Shown: positions 17,429-25,680, counted from the stretch's first letter. The stretch: DNA of 64,000 nucleotides from Mesobacillus selenatarsenatis SF-1 (GCF_000813125.1 NZ_BASE01000044.1:1-64000), one strand, 5' to 3'. The notes: generated by a model from the letters alone, not told the origin. A program made the numbers and translations.

Positions 17429-17463
17429 AAAAAAACAGACCCAGAAAATTCCGAGTCTGTTTT
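17429..17463 (-). terminator. Terminator of cold-shock gene
   Basis: Minus strand AAAACAGACTC..GGGTCTGTTTTTTT, strong stem with U-tract. Confidence 0.9.
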
Positions 17464-17475
17464 AGCTATCCTAAG

Positions 17476-17676
17476 TTAGGCTTTCTGTACGTTTGTCGCT
17501 TGTGGGCCACGCTGGCCTTGTTCAACTTCAAATGTAACTTCTTGACCTTCATCTAAAGATTTGTAGCCTTCTCCCTGAATTGCTGAGAAGTGTACGAATA
17601 CGTCTTCGCCGCCTTCACGCTCAATGAATCCAAATCCTTTTTCACTGTTAAACCATTTTACCTTACCACGTTCCAC
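17476..17676 (-). CDS. Cold-shock protein (CspB/CspD family)
   Basis: 66 aa, complete OB-fold with RNP1 KGFGFIE and RNP2 [10 protein letters not shown] single-stranded nucleic acid chaperone that melts RNA structure in the cold. Length and sequence are close to B. subtilis CspB and CspD; which paralogue cannot be settled here. SD GGAGG precedes the ATG. Confidence 0.97.
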   Translation of the reverse strand: MERGKVKWFNSEKGFGFIEREGGEDVFVHFSAIQGEGYKSLDEGQEVTFEVEQGQRGPQATNVQKA

Positions 17677-17787
17677 AATTGTTGCCTCCTAGCGATTAAA
17701 AAAATTGCAATTTAACCTTGCGTGATTATTATATCCTTCTATAAAGATTTTAAACCAAAAAAGAGTATTTTTTTACGAAGATTTAGC

Positions 17788-18810
17788 TCAAATTTTTTTA
17801 TAGGTTGCCTCATCGCAAATGACAAACATCTCCGTACCCTCAGGAATTTCTTCATTATGTTTTCTGGCAATATCAAGCGCGTGTCCATCTGAAATGAGTG
17901 TTGCTCCGAGGTCAAAGAGCTCCATGGCTGCTTGCTTATAAGTAGTCCAATGCGGCTTCTTCTCGATTTTATAGAGGTTCTCTCCTTCCATATTGCTGAG
18001 CAGTTGCTTAAACAGCTTGCTCGAACCAGGAAAGATCGCTGCCTGAGCCATGAGTTTAGATACTGATTCATTGGATAAAATAAATTCATCGATGTTCGCA
18101 TGTTCGAACAAGGCAATATGCTTTTCCTTCATAATTTCGGCAATCGTATAAATATTTCTATTGGATTGTTTCGAGATATGTTCTACCCTGGATGCTATAA
18201 GCAAAGTTTTCCCATCAGCGTATTCAGGAAACTCAATACGATCATCCGTAAAGACAGCTACTGATTTGGACTCGAGGATATTAGCCTGCATTAGAATTTC
18301 TTCTTCAGCAGGGTTTCCGCTGACAAAATGTACTCGATCATGCTGCACTGGCGACTCATTGCTATGATCGACAATGACTATATCGCACTTTTTATTGGAA
18401 TTCAGGATTTCCTCAACAACATTTCTAAGTTTATCTTTGGAGGAGCCGATGAGTATATAGTGGTCCTTTCCTTTATATGCCAACTTCCCTTCCTCCTTCA
18501 TCTTTTTATACAAAGTCAAACTATCAAAAATCTTGCCGATGATAATACCCATTGCCCCAATCCCGACTGTATATAGCAGCACCATCGTAAAAATTCGGCC
18601 TAAATCACTGCTGGGGGAGTAATCACCGTAACCAACCGTCACGACCGTGGTCATTGTCCACCAAACTGCATCAAGGTATCTTGGAAAAGTTTCTGGTTCA
18701 AGTGTCTTGATAATCACACTGCTTAATAGGATCACTCCAAGAACGATCAAGGTGATTTTCAAAAGACTGACTTTCAGGAGTTTTGTAAACAATCTCTGTA
18801 AAATCCACAT
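17788..18810 (-). CDS. TrkA-N domain potassium channel (YugO/Kch-like)
   Basis: 340 aa: N-terminal membrane helix, pore loop with selectivity filter TVGYGD, second helix, then an RCK/TrkA-N Rossmann domain (HYILIGSSKDKLRNVVEEI) and a C-terminal regulatory part. SD AAGGAGG lies 7 nt before ATG. It belongs with the upstream ATP-grasp/DUF350/lipoprotein genes, but a MITE now separates its ribosome site from them by about 190 bp. That may alter its expression. Confidence 0.9.
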   Translation of the reverse strand: MWILQRLFTKLLKVSLLKITLIVLGVILLSSVIIKTLEPETFPRYLDAVWWTMTTVVTVGYGDYSPSSDLGRIFTMVLLYTVGIGAMGIIIGKIFDSLTLYKKMKEEGKLAYKGKDHYILIGSSKDKLRNVVEEILNSNKKCDIVIVDHSNESPVQHDRVHFVSGNPAEEEILMQANILESKSVAVFTDDRIEFPEYADGKTLLIASRVEHISKQSNRNIYTIAEIMKEKHIALFEHANIDEFILSNESVSKLMAQAAIFPGSSKLFKQLLSNMEGENLYKIEKKPHWTTYKQAAMELFDLGATLISDGHALDIARKHNEEIPEGTEMFVICDEATYKKI

Positions 18811-18831
18811 GAATGGACCTCCTTTCTCTTA

Positions 18832-19014
18832 GGCTCTTTTCTCAAACTTTGTTGCTATTGACTACAAAATAGGATTGATTGGCCTATGTTTCTTCGCAAA
18901 GTTGACTCTTTTTTTGAGAAAAGAGCATGCAACTTAATACCGACCTCCAAAATGGCTTTATATTACGTTAAAATCGGCTTTAAGATTTTAACAACCATCT
19001 TTACGAAAACAGCC
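18832..19014. mobile_element. MITE copy 1 (with 8-bp target duplication)
   Basis: 183-bp element beginning GGCTCTTTTCTCAAA and ending TTTACGAAAACAGCC; the ends are imperfect inverted repeats (19 of 26 matching). It is flanked by TTCTCTTA at 18824-18831 and 19015-19022, a perfect 8-bp duplication that includes the stop codon of the ATP-grasp gene. Internal palindromes (GCTCTTTTCTC..GAGAAAAGAGC; GTTAAAATC..GATTTTAAC) are present. No ORF. Related copies are at 23342 and 49057. Confidence 0.9.
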
Positions 19015-19019
19015 TTCTC

Positions 19020-20249
19020 TTAAGACAACCCCACTGGTAAAAAGCAAGAAAGGTTGTTTGTAATTTCTCCTCCGACACGGTAACCGAGCGCCGATGATTT
19101 TCCGTTAACAAGAAAACTCCCTGTTAAAACATGTCCTTTTTGCTTACCTTTTTCTGAATTGTACGTAACAGTGGGCAGTTCGATATACTGCTGAAAAATG
19201 GATGGGACATCGTTGTAGTTTTTATGTTTTTCTTCCATTATCAGTTTACCAGTGGAACTGTATATCTCGACTGTGTCTCCTTCTCTCCCGAAGATAGGCT
19301 TTTTTACAAAAGGAACCTGCTTCGTTAAAAACGGCTCCGCTTCCAAATAAGTAGGCAGGAAATATTCGTTAATCCAGTCATGCTCTTCGGGTGTGAAAAA
19401 TGGATCATTCTCTTCATGTAATCCCCATATTACCGCCTGCACAGCCTTATTTTGCAATAAGAAGGCAGATGGAGGATTGATCATTGCCAATTTCTTTGAT
19501 TCTACAAGTTCAAGCAGCCACATACCGATTTTATTTCCTGATTCGTCTTCATCCATTATGAGGCTCTCTATCGGAAATGTTTGCCGGTAGAGGATGTCAA
19601 TCTTACGGCCAGTTTGATCATACAGGCCAGTCCCAGGTATGATCCTTAGTTTATCTAGTGCAATGAACCTGGAAGGTAAACCATATAAATCCTGCAAATA
19701 TAAAACTGTATTTCGATCTTCTATATTGTCTTCATGCGCAGTGAAAACAACATATGGTTCAATTTCTTCCAGCCATTTTGCAGATGCAGCGACAGCAATC
19801 CGGACAGCTCTGGCCAATTGATCCTCCATTCCTTCATTTGGATTCCTGAAGCCAAATTGAGTCGCTACAGATCCATTTACGCTAAATAATTCCTTAACGA
19901 AGGTTGGAGTATCAGAATTGATTTCAATGCACTTGTATGTATTTTCTGTTTTAATCAGGTCCAGCCTCGCAATAACACTTTCAACATTTAATGTCTTGAG
20001 CCTTATAAAATCGAGGGTTTCAACCGGATACCCCATTTCACTCAAGGTATCCAGTTGAACATTTCTCAAGAGCTCACTAACTTTAAAAAATATTCTGCCG
20101 ATTCTATTTGTGCAAAGCCTGATGGCTTCAACTTCCTCCTCTTCAATGGTGGAAATATCAAATAAGGCATATTCCTCCCCATACAAATCGGGCCAGAAGT
20201 TCTTTATTCCACTATAAAATCCCTCTCTATTTGCTTTGTAGATTTTCAT
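19020..20249 (-). CDS. Glutathionylspermidine-synthase-like ATP-grasp ligase
   Basis: 409 aa, homologous to the C-terminal synthetase domain of Gsp and to YjfC/YgiC. Recognisable parts are CIEINSDTPTFVKELF, PYVVFTAHEDNIEDRNT, the ATP-grasp region FVKKPIFGREGDTVEIY and the terminal GHVLTGSFLVNGKSSALGYR. Such enzymes form amide bonds between a carboxylate and an amine; in this family the natural substrate is unknown. I start at ATG 20249, 6 nt after AGGAGG, not at the longer ORF start. The stop codon lies in a MITE target duplication. Confidence 0.9.
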   Translation of the reverse strand: MKIYKANREGFYSGIKNFWPDLYGEEYALFDISTIEEEEVEAIRLCTNRIGRIFFKVSELLRNVQLDTLSEMGYPVETLDFIRLKTLNVESVIARLDLIKTENTYKCIEINSDTPTFVKELFSVNGSVATQFGFRNPNEGMEDQLARAVRIAVAASAKWLEEIEPYVVFTAHEDNIEDRNTVLYLQDLYGLPSRFIALDKLRIIPGTGLYDQTGRKIDILYRQTFPIESLIMDEDESGNKIGMWLLELVESKKLAMINPPSAFLLQNKAVQAVIWGLHEENDPFFTPEEHDWINEYFLPTYLEAEPFLTKQVPFVKKPIFGREGDTVEIYSSTGKLIMEEKHKNYNDVPSIFQQYIELPTVTYNSEKGKQKGHVLTGSFLVNGKSSALGYRVGGEITNNLSCFLPVGLS

Positions 20250-20259
20250 GGAATGCCTC

Positions 20260-20724
20260 CTATTCCATGTCGTTTTCACCAATGGCTTTAAGATACAGGA
20301 CGTAAACTCCCCGATCTTCATCCACTTCAGTGGAGGTAACAGCCATTTGCCCGAAACCAGGAAGATCAATAATATCCTTTAAGAGATAGCGGATTACATC
20401 AAGGTGTGTACGACACGGAACAGCAGTTAGCAACTTATAATTCTCACTTACCTTGAATCGCCGGAATTCAACGTGAATTCCCATTCCCCGGTAACTTTTC
20501 TCATCAAGAACATTATTGTTCCTGCCTCTGTTCTCAAGAACGAGTATTTCTTCATCCCCAACCATCTCATTGGATATCAGTTCATACTGGTTTCCTTTAA
20601 TAATAAAATAAGTGCATAGCTGGCGGGCATAAAACTCATCTATTCCGACATTTGGAATCGTATATTCATATAATGGTTCATAGTTATCTTTTCCATCATG
20701 AACAAAGTAAGTTAGTTTTTTCAT
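20260..20724 (-). CDS. Hypothetical protein of the ATP-grasp/DUF350 cluster
   Basis: 154 aa, soluble, mixed alpha/beta; no signal peptide or membrane helix. It sits 10 bp upstream of the ATP-grasp gene and 15 bp after the DUF350 gene. I do not recognise its domain; in related clusters this position may hold a small accessory protein. A regulator or substrate adaptor role is inference from position. Confidence 0.75.
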   Translation of the reverse strand: MKKLTYFVHDGKDNYEPLYEYTIPNVGIDEFYARQLCTYFIIKGNQYELISNEMVGDEEILVLENRGRNNNVLDEKSYRGMGIHVEFRRFKVSENYKLLTAVPCRTHLDVIRYLLKDIIDLPGFGQMAVTSTEVDEDRGVYVLYLKAIGENDME

Positions 20725-20739
20725 CGATGTTTTCTCCTC

Positions 20740-21138
20740 CTAATAAGAAAGGCTTTTTGCAACAATCCAGCCTACAGCAAGAGAAAGCGAGAAAAGAATG
20801 ACACCCACAGAACGATTGTCTTCCTCTATCGCTTTTTGGAGGCTATATCTGACTGTAACAACCTCAGCGACAAAGAATACAATGATTTGCGTGAAAATTC
20901 CAATGGAGCCCCAGATAGCCATATCCAGAAGGGATACCGAATATTCAGCTGCTGCTCCCAGCACGATTGCAAGACCCAGCATTTTCCCTCCAAGCGAAAG
21001 AGCTGCTGTTATATTTCTTTTGCCAATCAGTTCAAACTCCTTAATTTTTGGAGTAGCCAACACGAATAAGCCGACACCCGCCGTCAGCAATAGCAATCCA
21101 AGTCCTAAATAAGCGGCAAAATTTAAATATAAATTCAT
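20740..21138 (-). CDS. DUF350 (YjfL-like) membrane protein
   Basis: 132 aa, four membrane helices in two DUF350-like repeats with conserved small residues (LGLGLLLLTAGVGLFVL; ALSLGGKMLGLAIVLGAA). DUF350 genes habitually accompany YjfC-type ATP-grasp ligases. Function unknown. Confidence 0.88.
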   Translation of the reverse strand: MNLYLNFAAYLGLGLLLLTAGVGLFVLATPKIKEFELIGKRNITAALSLGGKMLGLAIVLGAAAEYSVSLLDMAIWGSIGIFTQIIVFFVAEVVTVRYSLQKAIEEDNRSVGVILFSLSLAVGWIVAKSLSY

Positions 21139-21153
21139 TAATTTTCCTCTCCC

Positions 21154-21597
21154 TTAACCGCCAGTAGTGCTTCTTGACCCGCTGCCGAATCCTGAACTGC
21201 CCTTTGGCGAAGTGTTTTTATAATTGCTGTCCAATCTTGCCCCTTTGAATGATGAACTGTTCTTGTATTTCGTATAGTCATTGCTCTTATAGAGTAATGA
21301 TCGATTCGCAAAGAACATACCAGCGAAAAAGTAATGTCCAAAATATGGAGAGTTGTTATCATCACATTCCCAGACACCATCTTCATTGTCCCATTCCCAG
21401 TCTGAACAATCGGTCCCTTCTGGTACAGGAGGGATATCCTGGCCCTGCTCAGAATTCCAATCCTGCCCTTCATCGCCAGATACATCCGGTTCCCATTCCC
21501 GGTCTGGAATGGCCTGTGGGTTGTTATTGCAACCAGCCAGCCCGATCATCAAAGCCGTAGCAGAAATACTCGCGATAACCTTTTTTGTTTTGCCCAT
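21154..21597 (-). CDS. Lipoprotein with Gly/Ser-rich C-terminal tail (cluster partner)
   Basis: 147 aa: signal peptide with lipobox LAGC, an acidic mid-region, then a basic Gly/Ser-rich tail (SSGFGSGSRSTTGG). It resembles in layout the YjfM/YgiB (DUF1190) or DUF4247 lipoproteins next to YjfC-type ligases. I infer that the flexible tail could be the partner or substrate of the ligase; nothing in the sequence proves it. First gene of the operon; AGAGG precedes the ATG. Confidence 0.8.
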   Translation of the reverse strand: MGKTKKVIASISATALMIGLAGCNNNPQAIPDREWEPDVSGDEGQDWNSEQGQDIPPVPEGTDCSDWEWDNEDGVWECDDNNSPYFGHYFFAGMFFANRSLLYKSNDYTKYKNSSSFKGARLDSNYKNTSPKGSSGFGSGSRSTTGG

Positions 21598-21809
21598 TTA
21601 TTTCACCTCTTTCTTATTGACGTAAATATTTACGGAAGACCTGGTAAAAAGTTTCATATTCCTTTCTTACTTTCCAGATTACAACCTTCTTTTTATTGTA
21701 ACACTTTCCTTTCGCAGTGATGCTGAATTCTACAATTAGTTTGGTAATTCCTTCCGGCACTATACTATTAATAAGTGAATGACGAAGGTTCGTTTTTTCC
21801 TATTAACAT

Positions 21810-21935
21810 TCAATCTTTCCCATAAAAAAATTCTTCGAAATTAAATTCCTCTATTTCCGCGTTTCCTAAAGCGATTTTTGCTAAAATAATTTCAAATAAG
21901 CATAACCCTGCTAACATAATAATTCCTGCAACCAT
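21810..21935 (-). CDS. 41-aa single-span membrane protein divergent from lacI-type gene
   Basis: Short ORF with SD AAAGGAG 8 nt before ATG, 41 codons. The product starts MVAGIIMLAGLCLFEIILAK (membrane helix) and ends with an acidic, aromatic tail (EEFNFEEFFYGKD). It is divergent from the LacI-family gene, and the only symmetrical operator in the shared region lies 44 bp upstream of its start. It is therefore the likely regulated target (inference). No family recognised. Confidence 0.7.
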   Translation of the reverse strand: MVAGIIMLAGLCLFEIILAKIALGNAEIEEFNFEEFFYGKD

Positions 21936-21978
21936 AACGACAGCTCCTTTAAAGTATGTTTGCATATACAATAATTTA

Positions 21979-21992
21979 TGGAACGCGTTTCA
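21979..21992. promoter_or_regulatory. LacI-family operator in divergent promoter region
   Basis: TGGAACGCGTTTCA, a 14-bp near-palindrome of LacI/GalR type, 30 bp upstream of the LacI gene start. On the minus strand it lies just 3' of TTGACC, a possible -35 box for the 41-aa gene. Confidence 0.6.
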
Positions 21993-22022
21993 GGTCAAGA
22001 ATAATCTTTGCGAGGTTTTTAA

Positions 22023-22997
22023 ATGGCTAATATCCGAGAAATTGCCCGACTGGCAGGAGTGTCGGTTTCCACTGTGTCACGGGTGTTGAATCATCATCCA
22101 TATGTAAGCCCAGATAAACGGGAAGCAGTTCTGAAAACAATAAGAGAACTGGATTACAGCCCTAATATTAATGCTGTTCATTTATCCCGGGGAAAGACCA
22201 ATATGGTCGGAATCGTACTGCCAACGATCAATCACCCTTATTTTTCAGAACTCCTGGAAGGAATTGCTGAAGAAGCAATGAAGCATAATATCCAGCTGGT
22301 TCTCTTCCAGACAGGTTATCACCAAGAAAAGGAATTCGAAGCGTTAGAACAACTTCGAGGCCATCTTATTGATGGGGTTATTTTTGCTTCACGTGCAATT
22401 CCGTTTGATTCACTTTTGAAGTATAAAAGTGCGGGGCCGATGGTGTTATGCGAGGACTCTGATCAAGATGATTTTCCATCTATATCAATTAAACATGTTG
22501 CAGCATTCAACCTGGGGTTGGAATATTTAATATCAAAAGGTCATAAGCGGATTGCCATTTGTCTAGGGAGACTTGAAGGGACAAATAGCCAAAAACGCCA
22601 GAAGGCATACGAGGAAAAGATGAAGATGATTGGTCAGAAGGTACAAGAGGAATGGATTCTTGGCAAGTGTTTAATGATTCAGGATGGGAAAAGTGTCGTG
22701 AATCGTTTTTTACAAATGAAAGAAAAACCTACAGCCTTTCTAGTGGGTAATGATCAAGTTGCAGCCGGTATTTTTACCGAAAGTGTAAAACAAGGACTTG
22801 CTGTGCCTGAAGATGTAGCCATTTTGAGCTTCGATAACCATCCGATATCTGAAATTATGGGAATAACAACAATTGAGATACCCACTAAACAATTAGGTTC
22901 ATATGCCTTTAACTCATTTATTAAGCGATCTAGCGATAGTACATATGCAGAGAAGATTGCTCTCCCATTTACTTTAATTCAACGACAATCTGTTTAA
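22023..22997 (+). CDS. LacI family transcriptional regulator
   Basis: 324 aa: helix-turn-helix and hinge (IREIARLAGVSVSTVSRVLNHHPYVSPDKR, LSRGKTN) followed by a periplasmic-binding-like sensor domain (VGIVLPTINHPYFSELLEGI; FLVGNDQVAAGIF; ILSFDNHPISEIMGITT). No sugar-metabolism genes are adjacent; the plausible targets are itself and the divergent 41-aa gene. The ribosome site is GAGG, 7 nt before ATG. A GC-rich repeat starts directly after the stop codon. Confidence 0.93.
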   Translation: MANIREIARLAGVSVSTVSRVLNHHPYVSPDKREAVLKTIRELDYSPNINAVHLSRGKTNMVGIVLPTINHPYFSELLEGIAEEAMKHNIQLVLFQTGYHQEKEFEALEQLRGHLIDGVIFASRAIPFDSLLKYKSAGPMVLCEDSDQDDFPSISIKHVAAFNLGLEYLISKGHKRIAICLGRLEGTNSQKRQKAYEEKMKMIGQKVQEEWILGKCLMIQDGKSVVNRFLQMKEKPTAFLVGNDQVAAGIFTESVKQGLAVPEDVAILSFDNHPISEIMGITTIEIPTKQLGSYAFNSFIKRSSDSTYAEKIALPFTLIQRQSV

Positions 22998-23288
22998 AGA
23001 ACAAAAAGCGCAAGCGCCTTGTTCAGCCCCGACAAGCACTGGAGGGCCTGACAGCGAAGTCGCTCTTTGACTTCATTGGCAGGACCGAAATCGAAATGTA
23101 TAGCCGACTGCCCAGGAACGCAGAAACTGGAAGCTCCGACAAAGAAGCGCTTTTTGCTTCTGCCGGCGGAGTCGAAGTTTCGGAGGTCCTAGGAGGCGAA
23201 ACTAGCCAAGCGTCTTGAGGGGCTAGGCGCTGAAGCTGGATTAAGAAAAACCAATATAGTTATCCACATCGAAATAATTTTATAATTT
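22998..23288 (+). repeat. Stop-codon-adjacent GC-rich dispersed repeat, copy 2 (longest)
   Basis: Begins AGAACAAAAAGCGCAAGCGC immediately after TAA and ends with the shared GGGGCTAGGCGCTG and AT-rich tail. It carries an extra internal block of about 115 bp (23095-23210) absent from copy 1. It contains a perfect DnaA-box sequence TTATCCACA at 23260-23268. Confidence 0.85.
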
Positions 23289-23298
23289 CCTGGATAAT

Positions 23299-23330
23299 CA
23301 AAAAAACCTGCCAGTCATTCGGCAGGTTCC
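23299..23330 (-). terminator. Terminator, best on minus strand
   Basis: Minus strand AACCTGCCGAATGACTGGCAGG followed by seven T. It was presumably the terminator of the MEDS gene before a MITE inserted between them. Confidence 0.8.
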
Positions 23331-23341
23331 TTATTATTCAA

Positions 23342-23526
23342 GGCTGTTTTCGTAAAGATTGTGTTAAAATCCTAAAGCCCGATTTTAACGTAATATAAAG
23401 CCATTTTGCAGGTCGGTATTAAGTTTGCAAGCTCTTTTCTCAAAAAAAAGAGTCAACTTTGCGAAGAAACATAGGTCATTCAATCCTATTTTGTAGTCAA
23501 TAGCAACAAAGTTTGAGAAAAGAGCC
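23342..23526. mobile_element. MITE copy 2 (inverted relative to copy 1)
   Basis: 185-bp element running GGCTGTTTTCGTAAAG to TTTGAGAAAAGAGCC, closely similar to copy 1 in reverse orientation. The flanks TTATTCAA (23334-23341) and TTATTAAA (23527-23534) are an 8-bp duplication with one change. The right flank contains the stop codon of the MEDS gene. Confidence 0.9.
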
Positions 23527-23529
23527 TTA

Positions 23530-24096
23530 TTAAATAATGCTTTTCCGATCTATAAGGTCAATATTATCATCTGTCATGTAATAGTCGTGGGAATCCAACA
23601 ATATCTCTTTTAAAGATTCAGGTACCCTATTGGCTTCATAACTACAAATGGTGATTAAATTTGTGGTCTGAAGCATTGCGTCTGCTTCTTTTTCGTAATC
23701 ACCAAGATTCTGGATGATTTGTTCTTGATCTCTCCATTCAACATGGGCCCATGTCTGAATGGGAATATTTTTTTCCAGAAAAGGTGCAAGCATATTTTCT
23801 AAATAACTTAAAATAGTTGCCTTATTGAAGTTGCCGCGATAGCAGTAAAATTCATAATTATTGATTGTGTGAATCATTTCCTGTTGTTCCTCATCAAACT
23901 CAGCTTTGATTCTCTTCTGGAGTTCAGGCAAAATCCGGTCATTTTCTATGATCATCACGTGATTGCCGAGTCCAATTGCCGCTATAACATAGACTATAAG
24001 GTTATCAACATATTTCTCTTCGTTTTCGAATGAATAAAAAATATGGGCACCATTTCCGTTAACAGTAGAGATCAGATCCTGGATTTTTTTCCGCAT
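23530..24096 (-). CDS. MEDS-domain sensory protein
   Basis: 188 aa, a single MEDS-like domain (HIFYSFENEEKYVDNLIVYVIAAIGLGNHVMIIEN; WAHVEWRDQEQIIQNLGDYEKEAD), the RecA-like sensory fold named from methanogens, methylotrophs and DcmR. In Bacillaceae these are often free-standing and linked to sigma or stress signalling; ligand and partner are unknown. The MITE abuts the stop codon. Confidence 0.8.
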   Translation of the reverse strand: MRKKIQDLISTVNGNGAHIFYSFENEEKYVDNLIVYVIAAIGLGNHVMIIENDRILPELQKRIKAEFDEEQQEMIHTINNYEFYCYRGNFNKATILSYLENMLAPFLEKNIPIQTWAHVEWRDQEQIIQNLGDYEKEADAMLQTTNLITICSYEANRVPESLKEILLDSHDYYMTDDNIDLIDRKSII

Positions 24097-24340
24097 TGTA
24101 TCAGTCTCCTCCGGAATTCAAGGGAAACAAACAATGAATTCACATATTCAAATATAACCTTTATAATAACATACTTCCATCCATTAATCGATTGAACTTG
24201 TTTATGATTCAATCAGGTCAGATTATATATATACAAATTAGGGTTTTAATATCCCTTTATTTTCCCAACAAGGTTTTATAATATATTTATTTTATTTCTC
24301 CTCAAAAGCTCATCCAATTTCTTTTAACAGGGATTATTCT

Positions 24341-24376
24341 AAAAAACTCACCGAGCAATTGCCTGTCGGTGAGTTT
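24341..24376 (-). terminator. Terminator of nitronate monooxygenase gene
   Basis: Minus strand ACTCACCGACAGG..CGGTGAGT followed by TTTTTT. Confidence 0.85.
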
Positions 24377-24380
24377 AGTA

Positions 24381-25379
24381 TTATTCCATAATAAAAGTTT
24401 TGAGTTTGCCTGCTTTTGCGTTCACATTACTTAAAGCCTCATGGTATTCAGATTCTAACTGGCTAATAATCTCCGATGCAGATTGTATATTATTAATAGC
24501 TCCAACTCCCTGCCCTGCTGACCAAATGTCTTTCCAAGCCTTGGCATTCGTCTCTCTTTGCATCGAATCAAAATTAACATTCTCTTTTTTCTGGAGGGTT
24601 TCAGGGTCTAGTCCTGCCCTGACGATACTTGGCTTTAGCATATTCGCTTTTACACCAGAAAAAGCATCGGTGAGAATAAGGTCTTCTTGAGTTGCATCCA
24701 CTACCATTTGCCTGTACTCATCATTGGCCATACTTTCCTTTGCCACAATGAATCTTGTCCCCATGTAAGCAAGGTCTGCTCCTGCAGCCTGTGCAGCAAG
24801 TACGGCTTTTCCGGTGGTGATTGATCCTGCCAGAACAATGATTCCATCCCAAAAGTTCCGTACAGAATCAACGAAAGCAAAGCCATTCAGATCCCCAGCA
24901 TGGCCTCCTGCTCCGTTAGCGACTAAAATAAGCCCGTCTACTCCTGTCTCTGCAGCTTTCTTGGCAAATTTTACATCACTGACATCAGAGAAGACTAGGC
25001 CCCCATATTCATGGACAATGTCTACCACTTTCTTAGGACTTCCGAGTGACGTGATCACAAGCTGAGGTTTATACTTTTTTATTAAGGCAAGCTCTTCCTC
25101 AAGCCTGCTGTAAGTACTATGTACCACCATATTCATAGCCCAGGGTGCTATTTTCCGTTCTGGCTCTTGTTTTTTTGCTTCTGCTAATTCGTCATTCAGC
25201 CTGCCCATCCATTCATCTAAAACTTCAATTGGTCGGGCGTTTGGAGCTGGAAATGATCCAATCACTCCATTTTTACAGCAGGAACTTACCAAATCAGGAC
25301 CTGAGACTAGGAACATTGGGGCTGCAATTGCAGGAACAGATAACTGATCCCACCAGCTTTCTGGAACCACTTTACTCAT
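24381..25379 (-). CDS. Nitronate monooxygenase (2-nitropropane dioxygenase family)
   Basis: 332 aa FMN-binding TIM barrel: AAPMFLVSGPDLV, VANGAGGHAGDLNGF, ILAGSITTGKAVLAAQAAGADLAYMGTRF. The family oxidises alkyl nitronates such as propionate-3-nitronate. Two adjacent ATGs; I take the second, 7 nt from AGGA. Confidence 0.9.
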   Translation of the reverse strand: MSKVVPESWWDQLSVPAIAAPMFLVSGPDLVSSCCKNGVIGSFPAPNARPIEVLDEWMGRLNDELAEAKKQEPERKIAPWAMNMVVHSTYSRLEEELALIKKYKPQLVITSLGSPKKVVDIVHEYGGLVFSDVSDVKFAKKAAETGVDGLILVANGAGGHAGDLNGFAFVDSVRNFWDGIIVLAGSITTGKAVLAAQAAGADLAYMGTRFIVAKESMANDEYRQMVVDATQEDLILTDAFSGVKANMLKPSIVRAGLDPETLQKKENVNFDSMQRETNAKAWKDIWSAGQGVGAINNIQSASEIISQLESEYHEALSNVNAKAGKLKTFIME

Positions 25380-25474
25380 CATATCATCCTTTCTACATTT
25401 CTAAATTTTCTGAATATCTATATCATAGTTTAACTTATCGGATTTTTCAATCTTGATGAAAATTTTATTATTTT

Positions 25475-25510
25475 AAAAAAAAGAATCCCCCACCTTAATG
25501 TGAAGGATCC
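25475..25510 (-). terminator. Terminator enclosing the stop codon of the 61-aa gene
   Basis: Minus strand GGATCCTTCAC..GTGGGGGATTC (with G-U pairs) followed by eight T. Confidence 0.8.
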
Positions 25511-25680
25511 TTGCGGTATTTCTGCTGAATCTTTTTTATGCTGTTAAGAGTACGTACTATAATTGTATCATTTCCTTCTTGTGGGTTCTTTAAATATCTG
25601 CGCCATATAAATTGACTTCCTTCTTCTATCAACAGCAAAACAGTGATTGGCAGCAGCAAGAGCCAAATCCAGGTCCACAT
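25495..25680 (-). CDS. 61-aa small membrane protein
   Basis: One N-terminal membrane helix (WIWLLLLPITVLLLIEEG) and a basic cytoplasmic tail. AAAGGAG lies 8 nt before ATG, and the gene has its own terminator. Function unknown; no family recognised. Confidence 0.75.
   Translation of the reverse strand: MWTWIWLLLLPITVLLLIEEGSQFIWRRYLKNPQEGNDTIIVRTLNSIKKIQQKYRKDPSH

Noticed and set aside
18832-19014. Intact insertion sequence
   Set aside because: The element is only 183 bp with no transposase frame; it fits a non-autonomous MITE.
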